A stretch of DNA of 64,000 bases from Sternotherus odoratus (Eukaryota; Chordata; Testudines; Kinosternidae): the NCBI GenBank assembly GCA_032164245.1, contig JAVMKO010000003.1:30689390-30753389 (forward strand), written 5' to 3'. Made by a program: the position numbers and the translations under genes. This document shows positions 24,280 through 37,254 of the stretch, in pieces (positions within the stretch are counted from its first letter, which is position 1; every line of letters begins with the position of its first letter). Below the pieces are notes generated by a model that had not been told where the DNA came from, ran no database searches, and was given only the letters and a program-made list of their open reading frames with translations.

Positions 24280-24975
24280 AGATCTGACAATCTTGTGGTG
24301 GGACAGTGTTTCTGCCCAGCCTAAGAGCTGAAAATCACTTAAGAGCTGGATGAAACCTCAAGAGACTGAGTTGCAGAGATCACAGCAGAGAAGCAGGTGG
24401 CAGAAGGTGACTGGTGAGTGGAGACAGCGGGCAGAGCGAGCAGCTGGCAGGGAGCCAGCGGAGCGGAACGAGTGGCTGGCAGGGCAGTCAGCCAGAACAA
24501 GTGCTCAGAGCAAGCAAGGTGTTTTCCTCCCAGGGTGGGAGGTGAACTCACACGAATATGCCTCTGAACCCTGGGTCCTCACTGACCAAGGACAACCACC
24601 AGGCTATGGTGAGGGGGCAGAGGGGCACGGAAAAGGAACTTTTGGCTGCAGAACTCAGGAACATGAGGCAGACGGCACTGCCCCACACATTCTGGGGTGG
24701 GTGTCCTATCACACTTTTATGATTATGAATCCTGCTTGTAGCATTTTCCGTAATTAATGTCTGGTGACTTCCCTCCTTTCATTAAAAATTTCTTTTCTAC
24801 TCTCAGATTCTGTGCTTGTGAGTGGGGAAGTAAGGCCTCTTAGACGTGCCCGGGGGCACTGTGTAATTTTCCCAGGTTACGGAGTGGGTGCTCCAGCTGG
24901 TTCTGCGTTGTATTGATGGAAAGGAATCCAGCCCTAGTTGCTGTCAGCGCCACCTGGAAGACAGGTTACACAAGT
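24280..24975 (+). mobile_element. LTR-like remnant (2)
   Basis: The order matches the end of a turtle LTR family I recognise: a purine-rich block with GCAGAGCGAGCAGCTGGCAG, then CTGGTGACTTCCCTCC, CATTAAAAATTTC, CTCAGATTCTGTGCTTG, CACTGTGTAATTTTCCCAGG. No internal retroviral coding region is present, so it is a solo LTR or fragment. The 135-codon open frame inside has no recognisable domain. Confidence 0.5.
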
Positions 24976-24984
24976 ACTACTTCA

Positions 24985-25075
24985 TTTTTTTAATTTCAAT
25001 TATTTAAATTAAAATTTTAAATTTTAATTTTTTTAAAATTTAAAATTTAAATAAATTATTTAAATTAATGTAATA
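24985..25075. repeat. AT-only imperfect palindrome
   Basis: Nearly pure A/T sequence with nested inverted segments built from TTTAAATTAAAATTTTAAA-like blocks. It is likely to extrude or slip and shows no coding content. Confidence 0.8.
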
Positions 25076-25631
25076 GATTAAATTTAGCCTATAACACAGG
25101 TTATCCATTTTAAAAACATACTTTTAAATAGATTTTTAAAAGAAAAATATACTTGTATTAAAAATCTGATTTTTATAAATCATCTATTTTTATCCACTCT
25201 GCTCTCAGCAGCATAACAGTTTAAATAACAGACAAGTTCTTGAACCGTTTAATACACTGGTAAAGGTGGACAATATAATTTGTTTTCTTGTGTCTCTCAG
25301 TGAACGCTAACATTTGATGTCTCTGACTTCCCAAATTCCAAAGTAAATAGCCTCTTCCATTTGAGATAGAGGACAAGTCTTTGTAATTTACTTTACAAGC
25401 AGTTCTCATTCCCTGTGAATCTAGTTCAGAATTTACATGAGATTAAAGAGTATACGAGCATTTTAATCCCTTTTGCCTGATTTGTCACAACACTTCATTC
25501 CTCTGTAGGAATAGGGCAATCTGAAATTAAAGTAAAATGTACACTACGTTCAATATCCTTTGTTTCTCAACTTTTGCTCTTTATCCATTTGTTGATTATC
25601 CAGCATAGCATGATAAAGGATACCACTCTTA

Positions 25632-25932
25632 GGGCTTATCTTCACGAGGCTGGTCCGGGATCGATCTTCTGGCGATCAATTTATCGCGTCTCCCCAAGAC
25701 ACAATAAATTGATCGCCCGTGGCTCTCTCGTCGACTCCGGAACTCCAGCTTGCTGGGAGGCACAAGCTGGAGTCGACAGGGGAGCGTGCCGCCAACTGCC
25801 ACCGCCGTGGGGACAAGCGGTAAGTCGGCGGCAGATACGCAAACTTCAGCTACGTGAGTCACATAGCTGAAGTTTGCATATCTGCTGTCGATCTCTTCCC
25901 CCCCCCACCCCACCCCCAGTGAGGACAAGCCC
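25632..25932 (+). mobile_element. PIF/Harbinger-type MITE, full copy 2 (TTA TSD)
   Basis: TTA (25629-25631) and TTA (25933-25935) flank GGGCTTATCTTCAC at left and GTGAGGACAAGCCC at right. The 3-bp TTA duplication with these ends is the PIF/Harbinger signature. A subterminal palindrome (ACTTCAGCTACGTGAG and ACATAGCTGAAGT) and the GATCGATC, ATAAATTGATCG core match the other copies. Overlapping open frames on both strands are shadows. Confidence 0.88.
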
Positions 25933-26104
25933 TTACAATCCTACTAGTTGTGGCCAGGAAAAAGTTAACAAGAACAACCAATCAAAAAACCCAAAACAAA
26001 ACAAAACATACAATAAACCACACCAAACATCTCTCAGGCTTTCATTAGAGATCACAATCCCTACAAAATCACTAAACAAGCGGTCACGTTAATGAAATAA
26101 TTTG

Positions 26105-27240
26105 GGACCCTAGATCATTGGTGCAACCAGGGTCCTATAGTGGCACCAAATCTTATCTACAGGGGGTCATAATGGGTGTCTACGACCAGGTTATGGATTG
26201 CTAATTATGAATATGCCATTGATGTGTGTATCAATTTTGTAGTTGAAGTTATGAATATTGGCTCTGGACTGTCTGTCTTTCCAAATATCGTGCTCTGCTG
26301 AGGGGGACATTCCAGAATACTGGGCGTCAGCTTTGCTTGGGCTGCCTGATGGCCCATTAAAGGACTATCAGCAACACAATGGACTCTGGGAGCTTGGAAT
26401 GCTCCAATCCAGACGAGAAGTCTACCAGAGAACATGCAAGGCAGCCTGTGCATAATCGCCGCTGCCTGCAAATAATGAGTCATACATGGTCATGTGATCT
26501 GCCCATGTGACTCCAGAACTCCATGGGGCTGGACTTTTCACAGCAGGAACAAAGAGGTTCTTGCACCTTGAAAAAACTATAATTGAAGCTGCAACAGCCC
26601 CTCCATCTTGGTCTTCTACCTCCAGTCTTCAGCCTGCCTTGCTTCCAGCTCTGGATGGAACTTTGCTACACAGGGGAACTCTGGCCAAAGGGTGCTGACC
26701 CATCCCTGGAGGGGATGCTTTCTAGAGACTGATTTGAACCTGCAGTTATTCTACCTTTGCTGCAAGCCGGAACCAAGAGATTTGCCATTACTGCATGTAA
26801 TTGATTTCTTTTAACCATTCCTAACCGTCACCTATACCTTTTTCCTTGTATAATAAACCTTTAGATTTTAGATGCTAAAGGATTGGCAACTGTGTGATTT
26901 GTGGTAAGATCTGATTTGTATATTGACCTGGGTCTGGGGCCTGATTCTTTGGAATTGGGGAGAACCGTTTTCTTTATTTGGGGTATTGGTTTTCATAACC
27001 ATTGGTCCCCAGGACAGGTGGCTGCTGGTGGTGATACTGGGAACCTGGAGTGTCTAAGGGAATTGCTTGTGTGACTTGTGGTTAGCCAGTGGGGTGAAAC
27101 CAAAGTCTTTTCTGTTTGGCTGGTTTGGTTTACCTTAGTAAGAAGAAACCCCAGCATTGGGCTGTAGTTGCCCCTTTGGAAGCAATCTGTCCTGATCTGA
27201 CACTCACAGTTGGATCCCACCAGGAACAGCACCGTCACAC
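26105..27240 (+). mobile_element. LTR-like retroelement (3), probably solo LTR
   Basis: Contains TATAATAAACCTTTAGATTT (poly(A) signal at about 26852) followed by TTGGCAACTGTGTGATTTG and TATATTGACCTGGGTCTGGG, a layout I recognise from turtle LTRs. The whole block from GACCCTAGATCATTGG to the CCAGGAACAGCACCGTCAC end is absent of gag/pol motifs. The boundaries are estimates. Confidence 0.6.
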
Positions 27241-27466
27241 AAGCAAAGAGGAATCAGCATATTGAGATGTCCTTCCTACATAAAGATAGCATATTACTAA
27301 CTTTGAAATCTTCAGCATGCAGTAGGATACCGCGGTGTCTGTTCTTGCTTTCACAATAATTATGGAATTTTTTAATAAAAAACTGAATATCAGTCAAGAT
27401 AGTCAAATTCTCTCACTACAAAAACACTGGGAAATGCTTCAGAGCTACAATATTTGCTACTTCTAG

Positions 27467-27694
27467 TGGTACGTCTTCACTACCCGCCAGATCGTCAGGC
27501 AGTGATCGATCCCCGAGTGCGCTCCCCATCGACTCCTGTACTCCACCTCCGCAAGAGGTGGAAGCAGAGTAGACGGAGGAGCGGCAGCAGTCAACTCACC
27601 GCTGTGTGGACAACCAGATAATTCATCCTAAAATAGCGTAGCTGAAGTTGATGTATCTTAGGTCGACCCTTTCCCCCACGTGTAGCCCAGGCCT
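27467..27694 (+). mobile_element. PIF/Harbinger-type MITE, copy 3
   Basis: TGGTACGTCTTCACTACCCG at left, with the CCCCGAGTGCGCTCCCC and AGTAGACGGAGGAGCGGC core, and TAGCTGAAGTTGATG then CACGTGTAGCCCAGGC at right. Possible 3-bp CTA flanks. About 75 bases shorter than copy 2 because the subterminal palindrome is reduced. Confidence 0.75.
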
Positions 27695-28049
27695 AGGAGA
27701 ATTCAAACGTGCATCATATATATATATTGTTTAGACATAGAATTCATTCAAGGAAGGAATAGATAAGACTCAAGAACCTGAGAGTTACATAGAAACACTA
27801 ATCACATAGCTTTTAAGGCAAATAAGATCAGATATATAGGCATAAATAGGGAACAAAAATTATGGAATGAGGCATTTCAGTTCAAATTGATTCTTTATTA
27901 GGATGTGAAAATACTATATTTTTGCAAGTGATGCTAATAAATAAAAATACCCAGAAAAGAAATATAATATTAAGTGACTAGTTACAGCTATGGAGCATCT
28001 TACTCCCATGGAGTTCAAGACAACAATCATGCAGATTGGCAATGAAAAA

Positions 28050-30745
28050 ACAATATAAACAAAATTTTATTCATTTTGTGCAATCTTAGTATACAAATTT
28101 TGATGCTATTTTCTTCTAAATCAGTTCACATAGATTTAAATGCAATTTCAAAACAACCTTTAAAGGGCATAGTCTACTCCTGTTCGACACATGGAGTTAT
28201 GTATATCATAAGTCCATGAATGTATAGTGTAGTTAAACATTTAAAAAGAAAAAAATTATACTCTCTGGATATTTAACAAAAAGTCTATGAACATTAGAAA
28301 AGAAAATGTCATACCACTGTGTTCTCAAAACAAAAATGTTACCAAAGCATAACAATAAATTATATTAAATTTAATATTTGTCTTTATAATTAAAGAATTA
28401 TGTCTGAAGAAACCACTTTTTAAAAAACATTTGTATAGCTACGAAAGTCAGACCTTACATTTACATATCTCAAGTTCCCATTTAGATACAGCTTTCTTTT
28501 ATAACACGTTTCTGCCTTTAAACTATATCCTTTATTGGAAATTTAAAAACAAAAAAATGAAAATTAATTTCTCAAATACATCATGAAGGTGAAATACAGG
28601 CACTTAACAGTATAATGTGCAAGGCATAACTTTTACTGGTAACAGTATAAACTGAGCTTCCACTGGAGGAAAAAATGATATCCTTGACTCTTCTTCCCCC
28701 CCTCCCACCCCAAAACATTGAGGGTTCCTAACAGATTTGCTTCAATCCTTTTATGTTAGCACTAACTGCAAACATGCCACACTTCTGCTCCTGCTCTATA
28801 AATCCTTTCCATAAACTGTAGAAGAGAGCATCCTTTACACAAAATTAACAAGGATTTTCTATACTCATGCTCAGGACAGAAGATTGTATAAACCTGTTTC
28901 TTGCCGAAGGTGAATTTGTATTTTTCCTAATGGAGTCAGATAATAATCGTACCTCACTCGTATACAGCACAACATAACTCCAGCCTTTTCTCCCCTATTA
29001 ATGTTTGTATTAATATATTTACAAACCAAGAGACCCAGTTTTGCAGCAGCCAACCACTGATGTTCCTTTAGATAATTTTTAAACTGTCTCGTAACATTCT
29101 ATTTTTAAAAGACATGCTTTGACACACTGTTTCCATACAGGCAGATCTATATAGCAGAGATTTCATTGATTTCAAATGAACATCCATATGAATACTGCAA
29201 ACAGGAGGATATACATATCTGTATGTGTTGGGGGGCAAATGTGGCAGTGGAAAGAGAGGCACCAGCAGAAACATTTGAAGAAAATTGAAAGCATCCTTTT
29301 TGTTAGCAGAGACTTCTTGTGAAAAATATTTATACAACAAGACATGCTTAGCATATTAACAGTACATTTTAATTTCTTATAAAGGTTTTGATTTTGTTTG
29401 AAATGGGTATTTGAGCTTCCTACTCATATTGCTGTAGAATATATAATATAGAAAGAGTATAACATATGTCATTTGTAACTCTATCTAATTTGTAGCCATA
29501 ATACCAGTTTAACATTCAGGAGAGAAAAATCCTAACATCTGTATCTGATGAAACATGGGGGGGGGCGGGGGTTCTAAGTGTTAAAGCAGTATTTATATAC
29601 AGTATATATAAAACAAAATGGAAACTGGTTTTAGAATTGAGGTTGGACATACTGTTAATTATGTCATTAAAATAATGGCATGTTATAAAGAGGCACTTTT
29701 AGTGTTTTATATACAACTCACATCTCTAGTGTAAAGTTTCATGCTTTGCCCCTTTTCACTAAATATAAAAGTATCAGTAGCTAATAAGATGGAGCCTTAC
29801 AACAAAAAAGCATTAAAACTTGTGTGTCTGTATGTACTTGCAATTGCTTAGCTATACTGAAAATGCCAAAGGGCATCATCAGATCCTTTCCTACAAAAAA
29901 TAAACATAAGACCAAGATTAAACAATTTGAAGGAGAACAAGGACCAGCTTTTGTAAAAACAAGAACATTCACTACCTCCCTAAGAAGCAATATATCCCTA
30001 GATTGAAGGGTAAAGGTTTCAAATGTTGAATTCTCCTTATATCCAACTGTAATGTTTGCTTTCCTGATGTTTAATAAATTATTTATATTTTATTTTTAGC
30101 ATGACAAATTTGTTTTTAAAAACTGCCAATTTTTCACAACAATAAGGACTATTCAGTATAAACTTTGGAAGACTCCTTTGGTGTTCTCACATTTCACGTA
30201 CTATAACATAGCACATTGTGAAAATGTAGCATCTTGTATGGACAAACCAGAGAAGCGTGTGCTCACGCTGAAGATCTGGAAAACGGTGTACCAAATGGAA
30301 GCATTGTTGTGGCAAGCTACAGATCAGCACTGTTACTTAAAGAGACAATCAAAAATAAAACCTTGAATGATCCTTAAGAATCAGAAAACCCAGGATCGCA
30401 GGCCCATGGAAGTTCCTACATAAGGCAGTCAAAATTATAAGCTGCATTTTACATTCGCTAAGGAATTACTTTTTTTTTTTTCTTTTTGGTAAAACCAACA
30501 ACCCAACATACTGCAGAGTCTGAATATGAAATATAGGCACAAAAGAGGCTCTCCATCTTTTCAGTGCGGAAAACCTAACTATCCAACAATATAATAAGAA
30601 AATGTGAGAAAAAAATCTCTAACAATCTGAATAAAACAAAGTAGTGTATAAAGGTGCAATATTGAGCAGATTTAATTTTGGTTTAAATACACATGTAAAT
30701 CATGGAACTTCTCTATTCTTATTTCTAAAGTATTTCACATCAATG
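28050..30745 (-). other. TDRP: TDRP 3' UTR
   Basis: About 2.7 kb of repeat-free AT-rich sequence directly after the TDRP stop codon, ending near a minus-strand AATAAA at 28066-28071. The absence of mobile elements, in a window where they are dense, fits a constrained transcribed UTR. Extent is inferred from the signal. No convincing reading frame is present. Confidence 0.6.
28066..28071 (-). terminator. TDRP: Likely TDRP poly(A) signal
   Basis: TTTATT on + is AATAAA on -. The minus-strand sequence just beyond is T/G-rich (TTTATATTGTTTTTTC). A nearer alternative signal is at 28531-28536. Confidence 0.5.
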
Positions 30746-31091
30746 TTATTCTAGTTCTTCCCAGTTATCAGTAAGGTTACCTTTACTCTGTCTTCTAATA
30801 CTAACCAGCTTTCCCGCTGATTTGATACTCCACCTGGAACTGTTTCCTGAGCTGGTAAGGTTTGTGTATTTTGTGGAGCCTTTGGTCTCATCTTCCCAAC
30901 CTGACCGGGATGGACAGTCACTTAAAGTATTTCCTGCATCACTGATGGGGTCTCCAGCAGTAATCTGAGGTGGTTCCCACCCTTCAATCTGATCTGGTTT
31001 CCTGCTTTGGGTGTTCTGTTTTATTGCCAAACTGTCCCAAAATCCAGATTTCTTTTCTGACTTCATATCTTCTTTTAATTTTAAATTAGTT
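30746..31091 (-). CDS. TDRP: TDRP exon 3 (terminal coding exon)
   Basis: Codes the C-terminal two thirds of testis development-related protein, a small nuclear/cytoplasmic protein linked to spermatogenesis in mammals (known; molecular function unclear). The acceptor on the minus strand is GTTATTCTCTAG just before 31091, and the stop TAA is at 30748-30746. The exon opens with one base that completes a Gly codon from exon 2. It then reads TNLKLKEDMKSEKKSGFWDS and later IEGWEPP, then SGWEDETKGSTKYTNL and KLVSIRRQSKGNLTD. These match the conserved TDRP blocks FWD, GWEPP, GWEDxxKGSTKYT and VSIRRQSKG that I know from the human protein. The apparent upstream ATG at 31105 is in the intron and is not a start. 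Confidence 0.95.
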
Positions 31092-31765
31092 CTAGAGAAT
31101 AACAAAAATGTGTTATTTAAATATTGATGCTATTCACTATTAAAAACATCTACTCTCTTTATAAGACATACTTATTCAAGATGGCAAAAGATAAACTTCC
31201 TAAACTGGTTCTGCCAAATCAACTCACAAAAACAGAAGATTTCCCTAAGTGTAGGACGACTATTTTTTAAAATCCGAATAGTCTTTTAAAAAATCCTCTT
31301 TGCTTCATACAAAGCTACCACAAAATAAATATCTAAATATATCACAATCCTTGCATCTTTTCATTTTTTATAATTGTTATATGGGACTTCACTCATCTAC
31401 TGTATTTTCATATCTTCAGCTCCCAAAAAGGATATGTTTGCAACACCCTTGATTCAGAGTGTGGAAAATTCAAAGCTAATCCTTGCAAATTTTTTCTTTT
31501 GAACAAGAGCAGAATATTTTTTAACACACACAAACAAATCAGATCTCTACATTTTTACAATAGAAAGAAGTCTGGGGATAATTTTCATACACTGAAGAAG
31601 AGACTAGGCCTGCAAGTTGACCTGAATAAGTTGACCCCTCTGCCTGAGCTAAGCTTTCAAGAAGTCAACGGGGTATAGGAGTCTCCCAATATGAACAACT
31701 TGCAGGATCTGTGCCCTGGGAGATCATGAACAAAATTTTAAAAATAAAGAGCAAACACACACAAC

Positions 31766-31873
31766 CTAGGTGACCAGATGTCCTGATTTTATAGGGACAG
31801 TCCCGATTTTTTAATCTCCTATTACTTCCCACCCCCTGTCCCGATTATTCACATTTGCTGTCTAGTCACCCTA
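31766..31873 (+). mobile_element. Short MITE (GGTGACCAGATG ends)
   Basis: CTAGGTGACCAGATGTCC at left and CTAGTCACCCTAA at right. The interior CCCGATTTTTTAATCTCC and CCTATTACTTCCC relate it to the copies at 3586 and 20502. Confidence 0.75.
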
Positions 31874-33519
31874 ACACAACCACAAAACCTGTTCAGGTTG
31901 ACCGAGGAATACAATAAATTAGATATGAGAAAAGGGGGAAAGAGACAAGAGAGTTTTTCCTAGTTTCCAAAGAAATACTCACACGCAAAAAAAGCCCAAA
32001 GCCATAAATATGCCAAATTCCACTATCTTTATTCATAAGGACTGTATTCCTTACTCTATGAATGATCACACTGAAATTAGTGGAATCACTTGTTAAGTAT
32101 GGTGCTACTCAACCTGATACTCTGTACCCCTTTGTACTTAATGCCCTAACTAAACCAGAATTTGTACGTTTTTTTTAAACAGAGTCAAGCTTTGAGAAGT
32201 TAAATTTTGTTTTCAACCAAGTTCTAAAGACTTTTTAAAGTGTGTTTGTGGAACACACTGCATCCTAAAAATAATTTGTTCCAGTTTTCTTTGAGCAGTT
32301 CATAGAGAAACGTTCAATTATCTAAACTACTTTGTTTGACATAACACATGCATATGAAGTTATGTAATTTAATTTCTCTCATTAAGCAAAGTGTACAATA
32401 GTAATTTATAATACTAATGTAATTGTTACATTTCCAAGTTACTGTTTGTCCTACAGAAATAGCAACAAGATCATGCAGTAATTCTTATATGTTAAAATTA
32501 TGTTTGCACTTTATCCTAAACTGAGCAGGCAAACCCATTCACTAAGGTTAAGGTGTCAGCCCATAATGGTGACCATGCCATGCTAACATATCCAGGCTTC
32601 ATTAATGTCAGCTTCAAATAGAGCAGCTCGCCAGGCTTCTGGTCCCAAGCAAGGTACAGTGATATGATAATCTAGAACAAACTAAGTGGGTGAACGCAAG
32701 ACAAATTAAATGTACAATTATGCCAAATCTTATGGTTTATATCTAATTACATTATTTTTGAATTATATTTAACATTATAGCATGCATTAAGACAATTAGG
32801 CAAATTTACCCCAGTGGTAAAAGGAAATAAATTATGAAAATGTTTATCATTTGCCAACTAACTTTAGTATTCAGTCACTGTAATGCTAAGTTTCATACAT
32901 CAATTATCACCCTGCCAGGTTATGTCCAAAAATATTTAACATGCATTGCAATGCTTTTATAGTTACCAGCTTTCCTGAAAAGATTTGTACTATATTCGCC
33001 ACAATGCATGGTCATAAAAATCGCCTTGTGAAATCTTTGCTAACTACATTTCTCTTTCAAAAGAAAAAGGGACTTTATATAGGGTACTTGAAATAAGAAT
33101 TTAGATTTTCAGCTGTGTACAGATTAATAAACTTAACATTTGGAGTGTACAACATTTAAAAATGCAAAGTGTGAAATGTTTATACAAGTAAGTTTGTTTA
33201 TAATTAAATAGTAAGACACAGAAGATTGGGTACTTGTGCTGATATATACATAACCTTCAAGGTGCAGTGAGTTATGAAGTGAAGCAGATTCAAAATTTCC
33301 ATTACCCACTAATAATGCACAGTCAAATGTCCTTACTGCACTTAAAGTACCACTGAATGTAGTTGGGGAAGAGGGAGTTAAAAATTAAAACACTGTTTTA
33401 ATTTCAGCTTGAAATAGGGAAATTATTAATATCCTAATTAAATAAAAGTGACTGAATATCAGTATTTTAAGAAATCTTTCCTCTGTTGTTAAAAATCAAA
33501 AATCTGTTTTGGCTATTTT

Positions 33520-33845
33520 AATCTCATAGACTCATATATTTTAAGGTCAGAAGGGACTATCATGATAATCTACTCTGACCTGCTCCTTGCAGGCCACAGA
33601 TCCTCCTCACCCACCCACTTCTGTAACAGACCCCTAACATCTCTGACTGAGTTACTGAAGTCCTCAAATCATTATTTAAAAATTACAAGTTAGAGACAAT
33701 CCACCATTTACATAACTTTTAGTGACCAGTGCCCCATGTTGCAGATGAAGGCAAAACACATACAGGGTCTCTGCCAATCTGATCCAATGGAAAATTCCTT
33801 TCCAACCCCAAATCTAATTATACTAACCATACTAAATGAAGCACA
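33520..33845 (-). mobile_element. CR1 LINE 3' region (antisense)
   Basis: The sequence CATAGACTCATATATTTTAAGG followed by TCAGAAGGGACTATCATG, CAGGCCACAGATCC and CTGTAACAGACCCC is a familiar reptile LINE tail in reverse orientation. Non-coding. Confidence 0.6.
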
Positions 33846-34687
33846 AGAGTGAGAAAAAGTTGGATTCTTTATAAACTGTGTTTAATCTGGAGTGTTATTA
33901 AGAATAAAAGTAGTCAAAATATTTTTTTTGCTAAACTGAATCTTTATATGCAAAGAACAGATATGATGGATTAGAAAGTAGCACTTTACACAGTTCCTTT
34001 TCAGTGTCCAACCACACTGTAAGGACTTACAGAGATACATTTGAGATGTTTTTTGTTTTGTTTTTGTGTTTTTTAAAGAAAAAAGTAATACTGCCTTAAA
34101 ATTTCAGAGTGTTGCTACTGGTTATCCAGCACTTCACTTGCACCCAATCAGTTACTTAATTTTTATTTGTACAGAAAACTTAATCAACAGCATTTAAAGC
34201 AGTTTTGGATTGATTTTTTCACTACAAAATGAAATTTAGTTGAATCAGAGGAGGAATTACAGTGCAATAGATATTATACACATACCCTTGATCACAGTTT
34301 AAAGTGCCAAATTATACCTAAGAGGGGAAAAAATTCAAAAACTTTTCATTACTTTCTACAGTAGTTTCATTCTACAGTAAATGGCTGTTATTCCAACTAC
34401 ATTTCTTGTGGCCGTCCCCCAGTATGTATAGGAGATCACCCAGCCTAGTAAAGCAGGCCCTACACATTTTAAGTTCAAAGCTTAAATAAGAGATCAAATT
34501 TGAAGAATACAAATTTAACAGTTTCAAAAATATAAACCATTTAGCTTTCTGAAACTTTCTATAGATTTGTGTGTTTTTTTTAAAAAAATTGGTTCTTTTG
34601 GCCCTACCTTAAGTAACTCCAGTGATCCTGCAGTCTTATTCTTAGCTTGCTGATTTTCTCATTCATTTGCCGCTAAGTTTTACTTAC

Positions 34688-34791
34688 CCTTTTGATTTTG
34701 GAGACTTGCATTCTGCTAGCAATTGTTGTTCATCGTCTTTACTGAACATAGAGGTTACTTCTTTCCAACCCCGAAAACTTGCACTCTGAAC
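34688..34791 (-). CDS. TDRP: TDRP exon 2
   Basis: A 104-base exon. Minus-strand acceptor CTTTTGTAG|GTTCAG and donor AAAGG|GTAAGT. It reads VQSASFRGWKEVTSMFSKDD then EQQLLAECKSPKSKG, with the last two bases of the Gly codon GG|A shared with exon 3. The SFRGWKEVTS and DDEQ-LL-CKSPKSKG pieces match the conserved N-terminal region of TDRP. Phase 0 entry and phase 2 exit agree with both neighbours. It is too short to appear as an obvious open frame. Confidence 0.95.
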
Positions 34792-35089
34792 CTACAAAAG
34801 GTAGTAAAAATACCAATTAAAATGAATTATAAACCTACTCCCAGGGCTTGAAAAGCCCACTCCTCTATGATAAGTATAAATACATCTTTTCCAGGCAGTT
34901 ACCATCAGTTTATACATAATCTCTTTCTCCTCCCTCCCTCCACCTCCCAATCATCCTTCTGAGAGAAAGGCTTTTCTTAAAGACATATCCTGGCCAGATT
35001 CACTGGTCCATTAAAGCTACGTTGCATCTTAAAACAAAGGTGAGCTGGCCAGTGAGAACAAAAGTAGTGGCTCCTATGACACCTCTGTG

Positions 35090-35935
35090 ATGGGTTCAGT
35101 CACAGAGATCCCCTTGGGACTGTCACCTGATGTGCTTAAGTTACCTCTGATCCCGCTTTCCCTGGCAGCTTGGGATTCCAGAACCCTGTCTTGTTGAGCC
35201 AGACATGCTAGTCTGCTGCAACACAGACCCAAGGTCTGGGCCAAGCCCACAAAGCTACAGACTAACTAAAAACAGATCAGCAGGTTACCTGTCTCTAGCA
35301 CCCAGACTCCCAGCGGGATCCAAATCCCAAATAAATCTGTTTTACACTGTATAAAGCTTATAAAGGGCAATTTTGTAAATTGTTCGCCCTCTATATCACT
35401 GATAGTGAGATATGCACAGCTGTTTGCTCCCGCAGCTATTAATCACTTACTCTGGGTTTTTAATAAACAAAAGTGATTTTATTAAGTATAAAAAGTAGGA
35501 TGTAAGTGATTTCAAGTAATAACAAAGAGAACAAACTAAGTCACCAAGCAAAATGAAACAAAACTCGCAAGTCTAAAATGAATAATTAAGAAACTGATTA
35601 CAGGTAATATCTCATCCTCAAAGATGTTCCAATAATCTTATTTCACAGACTAGACTCCTTCCTAGCCTGGGCCCAATCCTTTCCCCGGGTACAGTTCTTG
35701 TTAGTTCCAGCTGACATCTCAGGTGGTAAGCATGGGTTTTTCATGACTGGCAGCCCCTTCTGTCTTGCTCCACCTCCTTTTATAGCTTTGTTCAAGGCGG
35801 GAACCTTTTGTCTCTCTGGGACCCCACTGTCTCTTCTAAATGGAAAAGTACCAGATTTAAGATGGATTTCATTATCAGATGACATGGTCACATGGCACTG
35901 TAAGACCCCTAGCTTTGGGGGGGGAGGAACTCCCA
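35090..35935 (+). mobile_element. LTR-like remnant (4)
   Basis: Begins TGTGATGGGTTCAGTCACAG, a start I recognise from turtle LTRs. It includes TAATAAACAAAAGTGATTTTA and TCCACCTCCTTTTATAGC, ending before AGGGTTGCC of the next element. No coding region is present. Orientation was not established with certainty. Confidence 0.5.
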
Positions 35936-35937
35936 GT

Positions 35938-36331
35938 TAGGGTTGCCACTTTTCTAACTGCTGGTAACCAGACCCACCTCAAGGCCCCACCCCAGACTCC
36001 ACCCTTCTCACCCTATTCCCCCAAAGCCCCGCCCATGTTTTGCCTTTCCCCCTCAAGGCCCTGTTCCCATTGCTCGCTCCTTTCTCCTCACCCCACTGGA
36101 TCATCTTAAGGAGACTGCCTGCAGACAAGAGGCAGCCCCAGCTGAGTTCATGGTTTAATAACCTCACACCTCCCCCTCCTCCATAGTAACTGGACTTTTG
36201 GTTCAAATGCCATTTAAGATTTCCAGATCCCCTTTTGACCAGACTTTCTGGTTAAAAACTGAGCATCTGGCAACTCTAAATGGCACCTGGATACAGAGGT
36301 CAAAAACTGGACCGTCTGGGTGGCAACCCTA
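35938..36331 (+). mobile_element. MITE with TAGGGTTGCCA ends
   Basis: TAGGGTTGCCACTTTTC at left and GGGTGGCAACCCTA at right are inverted. The interior is C-rich (CCCCACC, CCCAAAGCCCCGCCC). It abuts the LTR-like block. The open frames are compositional. Confidence 0.7.
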
Positions 36332-36439
36332 TTCCTAGTAAACATCTGTAATACTAACTCATGATTCTCCTTAAAAACCCTCCTCAAAACTCTCCTTTTC
36401 CATGATGCCTACAAAAGACCTGACAACAGTTAGGCTGTT

Positions 36440-36690
36440 GATGCACTGAGACCACAACCTATCACACCGACCAACAGTGTCTTATAGTTTTCTTGTACAC
36501 CCCTCCAGCCCCATCTCCTCCATCCCCCAGGTATGTCTGTATCCATCTATTTCTTTCTTGTCTTGGCTTTGTAAGGTTTTTGGAGCAGGGGAGAGTCTTT
36601 TTCTTGCGTGTCTGAACCGAACCTATCAAAATGGGGTCCTGGTCCATCACTAGGTTTCCTAGGTGCTACGAGAATACAAATAAGTAATAA
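36440..36690 (+). repeat. Ancient SINE/LINE tail fragment
   Basis: Includes CTACGAGAATACAAATAAGTAATAAATAATAAC, of the type seen at the end of widespread amniote repeats, with a TGTCTTATAGTTTTC lead-in. Family not resolved. Confidence 0.4.
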
Positions 36691-37254
36691 ATAATAACAA
36701 TAGTGTGAGTAAACGAGGAATCCCTAAAAGACATTAGGATTTAAAAGTTTCACACACAGAGACAGACTTAATTTAATGATAGTTAAATTTGAATCAGGAC
36801 ACATCTCACCAACTCAAAAGCATGGAAATAAGTTAGCAGCAAAGTCTCCTGTGTTCCTTGCCATTTTCACATTGTCTACATCTCACTCAGTAAAATTCTC
36901 CAAACCTCCAAAAGGCCTTCACTTCCACCTCCAAGAGAAACCAAAAAACCCATGTGTCCTTCAACTTCCTCAAACTCGGACTCTAGCATAGCACCTTAAC
37001 AGTGACCTCAAATGCTGTTGCACTGATGCTCTCTCCCACATGTTGATCATTCTCCCCATTGTGCTAACTGTTTTCTCCAAGTCTTTCCCACCTTTCGATC
37101 ATGCTCTTCCTCCCTCTCATTACGCGGTCTCTCTGTCTAGCTAATTCCTTCCTAACAACCTCACTGAAAGCATTGAAATAACAAACCAAAAAGTTGTGGA
37201 AATAACATGACATTTGCAAACAACTCATTGTGTATTCTGCTTGAAAGTTCTATC

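Larger units (their letters stand above)
31092..34687 (-). other. TDRP: TDRP intron 2
   Basis: AT-rich intron with one GACCAGATG MITE (31766-31873) and a CR1 3' end (33520-33845). Nothing else was recognised. Confidence 0.7.

Noticed and set aside
24350..24757. 135-codon + ORF
   Set aside because: Located in an LTR-like remnant, no gag/pol/env-type domain, biased by purine-rich sequence.
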